A stretch of 8,215 bases of DNA from an uncultured Clostridium sp. (lineage in GTDB: Bacteria > Bacillota > Clostridia > Lachnospirales > Anaerotignaceae), in NCBI GenBank assembly GCA_947246775.1, contig CAMXTM010000078.1:1-8215 (forward strand), read 5' to 3'. Positions 6,460-8,215 of the stretch are shown here, in pieces (position 1 is the stretch's first letter; each line of letters opens with the position of its first letter). Under the pieces are notes generated by a model. The model was not told where the DNA came from and searched no databases. It saw only the letters and a list, made by a program, of their open reading frames with translations. The position numbers and the translations under genes were made by a program.

Positions 6460-7854
6460 ATGGGTAAAAGAATGGATAGGTATGCAAAAAAGAATAGAGG
6501 CAGACAAATGCCGCCTCCTACTCCTAGAAGTATGCCGAGAGCAAAACAGAAAAAAAAGTCAGGATTGTTTGCTACATTTTTTAAAGTCGTATTTAGTATT
6601 TTATTAGTTTTTTGTATTGGGGCAGGTGGTGCTGCATTTGCCTATTATAAAATAACTGGAGGATTTTCTACAGAGCAAGCGAAAACAGCAGAAGATACAG
6701 AAAAACCAACTTCTACAAATGCAAAAGACACTAGCCTTTTAGATGCTTTAAAAAAGAAAGATTTAAAAATCAATGTAGCAGTATTTGGTGTAGATAAAGA
6801 TGGTACACGTACTGATGTTATGTTTGTAGTACATTTTGATAGCGAGGAAAAAAGGACAAGCCTTATTTCTATGCCAAGAGATACCAGAGTAAAATTTGCA
6901 CCAGATGTCATCAGTTATATGGAAGAAAACAATAGACGTTATCAATCTCCCTATAAGCTTAATTCAGTACATGCCTATGCAGGCAAAGAAGATGGCGCAA
7001 AAGTGCTAGTTAAGCAGCTAGAATATATACTTGATATAGAAATTGACCACTATGTAAAAGTAGATACAGATGCATTTCGTAAAATAGTAGATGCAATAGG
7101 TGGTGTAGAAGTCAATGTACCACAAAATATGTTTTATGAAGACCCTGTGCAAGATTTGTACATCAATTTAAAAGCAGGTAGACAATTACTTGATGGAGAC
7201 AAAGCAGAGCAACTTGTACGTTTTAGACACTACCCTATGGGTGATATTGCCCGTGTAGAAGTACAACAACAGTTTTTAAAAGCATTTGCAAAAAAAGTGA
7301 CAAGCAGCGAAAATATTATTAAAAATATACCAAACTATATTAAAATGCTTTATACTGACGTAGAAACAGACATAACCATGTCTGATGCATTGAAATATGT
7401 AAATTATATTGATTCTGTAGATACCACAAAAATTAAAATGGAAACCTTACCTGGTGTACCACAAGATATCAATAGAGAATCTTTTTATATTTATAATGAA
7501 GAAGAAACAAAAGAAATGGTTAACAGAATATTCTATGGTATTGGCTTAGAAGATGAGGAAGAACAAGGCGATAGTAGACAGTATAGCATAGAAGTTGCAA
7601 ATGGCGGTTATACAGAGGGCTTAGCAGGCAGAGTCAGTGAAGTTTTAAAAGACGAGGGCTATAATATTACTGCAACAACTACTTATGAAGGCGGTAAAAT
7701 GGAGTATACTCGTATTATCGTAAAAGAAGAAAGCATTGGAGGAGATTTAAAAGAATATTTTTCAGATGCTAAAATAGAGATAGACGAAGAAGATATGTTG
7801 TCAGATGGTGTTGATATTAAAATTATTCTTGGTACAAAACAGTCTGATATTTGA
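6460..7854 (+). CDS. LytR-CpsA-Psr (LCP) family protein with LytR_C domain
   Basis: A 464-residue paralogue of the preceding gene. A long basic, proline-containing cytoplasmic N-terminus (1-34) and one membrane helix (about 38-62) are followed by a Thr/Lys-rich linker and an LCP domain at about 104-362. Motif residues are Arg117 and Asp119 (TRTDV), Arg140 and Asp141 (MPRDTRV), KLNSVHAYAG (166-175), LVRFR (252-256) and Arg265 (IARVEVQQ). After an acidic break (364-369), residues about 375-458 resemble the LytR_C domain: SIEVANGGYTEGLAGRVSEV, then a beta-rich ending. That domain is common in LCP proteins, but its role is unclear. The ATG has AAAGGTGG (6446-6453) six bases before it. The role is presumably glycopolymer attachment to peptidoglycan outside the membrane, alongside its neighbour. 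A strong terminator follows. Confidence 0.94.
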   Translation: MGKRMDRYAKKNRGRQMPPPTPRSMPRAKQKKKSGLFATFFKVVFSILLVFCIGAGGAAFAYYKITGGFSTEQAKTAEDTEKPTSTNAKDTSLLDALKKKDLKINVAVFGVDKDGTRTDVMFVVHFDSEEKRTSLISMPRDTRVKFAPDVISYMEENNRRYQSPYKLNSVHAYAGKEDGAKVLVKQLEYILDIEIDHYVKVDTDAFRKIVDAIGGVEVNVPQNMFYEDPVQDLYINLKAGRQLLDGDKAEQLVRFRHYPMGDIARVEVQQQFLKAFAKKVTSSENIIKNIPNYIKMLYTDVETDITMSDALKYVNYIDSVDTTKIKMETLPGVPQDINRESFYIYNEEETKEMVNRIFYGIGLEDEEEQGDSRQYSIEVANGGYTEGLAGRVSEVLKDEGYNITATTTYEGGKMEYTRIIVKEESIGGDLKEYFSDAKIEIDEEDMLSDGVDIKIILGTKQSDI

Positions 7855-7861
7855 TAATCTG

Positions 7862-7888
7862 AGGCATTGCTGTTAGCAGTGCCTTTTT
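7862..7888 (+). terminator. Strong terminator after the LCP pair
   Basis: AGGCATTGCT (7862-7871) pairs with AGCAGTGCCT (7875-7884) over ten base pairs, one of them G-U, with a three-base loop. TTTTT (7884-7888) follows. It lies seven bases past the LCP stop codon and has no T-run on the minus strand, so it works in the plus direction. Confidence 0.9.
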
Positions 7889-7917
7889 GATTTCATGTAG
7901 GGAAAGGAAGTTTTTAT

Positions 7918-8215
7918 GTGGTGAATGACAAAAAGATAATGATACCAAAAGTTGGCATGAGAATGATAAAATCAGCGGTAGCTGTTTTTATTTGTTTTTT
8001 AATTCATGTATTGGTTAAGGCAGAAAATGACCCATTTCAATCGGTTGTTGTAGCAATACTTTGTATGCAAACACAGGTAGAAGATACCAGAAAAGTAGCA
8101 TGGAATCGTATTATTGGCACACTTGTAGGAGCATTGGTAGGTAGTGTTGTGTTGATTGTAGAAAGTAATTTAATACCGCAAAATTGGGTACTAGTGCGTT
8201 ATGCACTCATTGCCT
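7918..8215 (+). CDS. FUSC/aromatic acid exporter-type membrane protein (3' end cut)
   Basis: Only the first 99 codons are in the window; family members are usually over 300 residues. The start is one of two adjacent GTG codons (7918 or 7921). AAAGGAAG (7903-7910) is 7 or 10 bases away; an overlapping ATG at 7916 is closed by TGA two codons later. The visible part has a short charged N-terminus, then hydrophobic stretches at about residues 17-35, 42-52 and 67-84. PKVGMRMIKSAVAVF, DPFQSVVVAILCMQTQ and WNRIIGTLVGALVGSVV match the N-terminal membrane half of the DUF939/FUSC (aromatic acid exporter-like) family. In Bacillota these proteins are of poorly known function and are inferred to be exporters. 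No promoter is visible in the 29 bases between the terminator and the start. The family call is moderate because the C-terminal half is missing. Confidence 0.75.
   Translation, partial: MVNDKKIMIPKVGMRMIKSAVAVFICFLIHVLVKAENDPFQSVVVAILCMQTQVEDTRKVAWNRIIGTLVGALVGSVVLIVESNLIPQNWVLVRYALIA

Overview
The window looks like an ordinary chromosomal segment of a low-GC Gram-positive anaerobe, most likely a member of the Clostridia (Bacillota). The evidence is the strongly AT-rich DNA, clear AGGAGG-type ribosome sites, frequent TTG/GTG starts, TTGACA/TATAAT-type promoters, short U-tailed terminators, and protein families typical of clostridia. By protein family the closest fit is the Lachnospiraceae or relatives, but the species cannot be named from this sequence. 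No insertion sequence, phage gene, CRISPR array or rRNA is visible.

Left part (1-1411, minus strand): a two-gene unit holding a nitrilase-superfamily amidohydrolase of the YafV/omega-amidase type, followed 13 bases later by a pyrimidine-nucleoside phosphorylase that runs off the left edge. A short divergent intergenic region (1412-1553) separates it from a plus-strand unit made of exodeoxyribonuclease III (a DNA-repair AP endonuclease) and a 73-residue four-cysteine zinc-ribbon-like protein of unknown role. A terminator closes this unit at 2542-2570.

Middle (2571-3211): a minus-strand Cro/C1-type helix-turn-helix regulator sits just downstream of a minus-strand tRNA-Arg(ACG). The tRNA has a near-consensus promoter and a hairpin terminator. 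The rest of 3000-3211 is AT-rich and holds only the divergent promoters for the tRNA and the next gene.

Right part (3212-8215, plus strand): a cell-envelope block. It contains an LTA-synthase-like membrane sulfatase-fold enzyme, a 245-base AT-rich gap with a promoter and an inverted repeat, two tandem LytR-CpsA-Psr (LCP) paralogues, a strong terminator, and the start of a FUSC/aromatic-acid-exporter-type membrane protein cut by the right edge. The sulfatase-fold protein probably moves glycerol-phosphate-like groups outside the membrane. The LCP proteins probably attach undecaprenyl-linked polymers to peptidoglycan. Together they suggest a wall or membrane glycopolymer function, but no polymer-synthesis genes are present to say which one.

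I found no clearly new biological system. The points most worth a second look are the tandem LCP pair with its unequal domain make-up and its leader inverted repeat, the zinc-ribbon protein tied to exonuclease III, and the tRNA-regulator arrangement.
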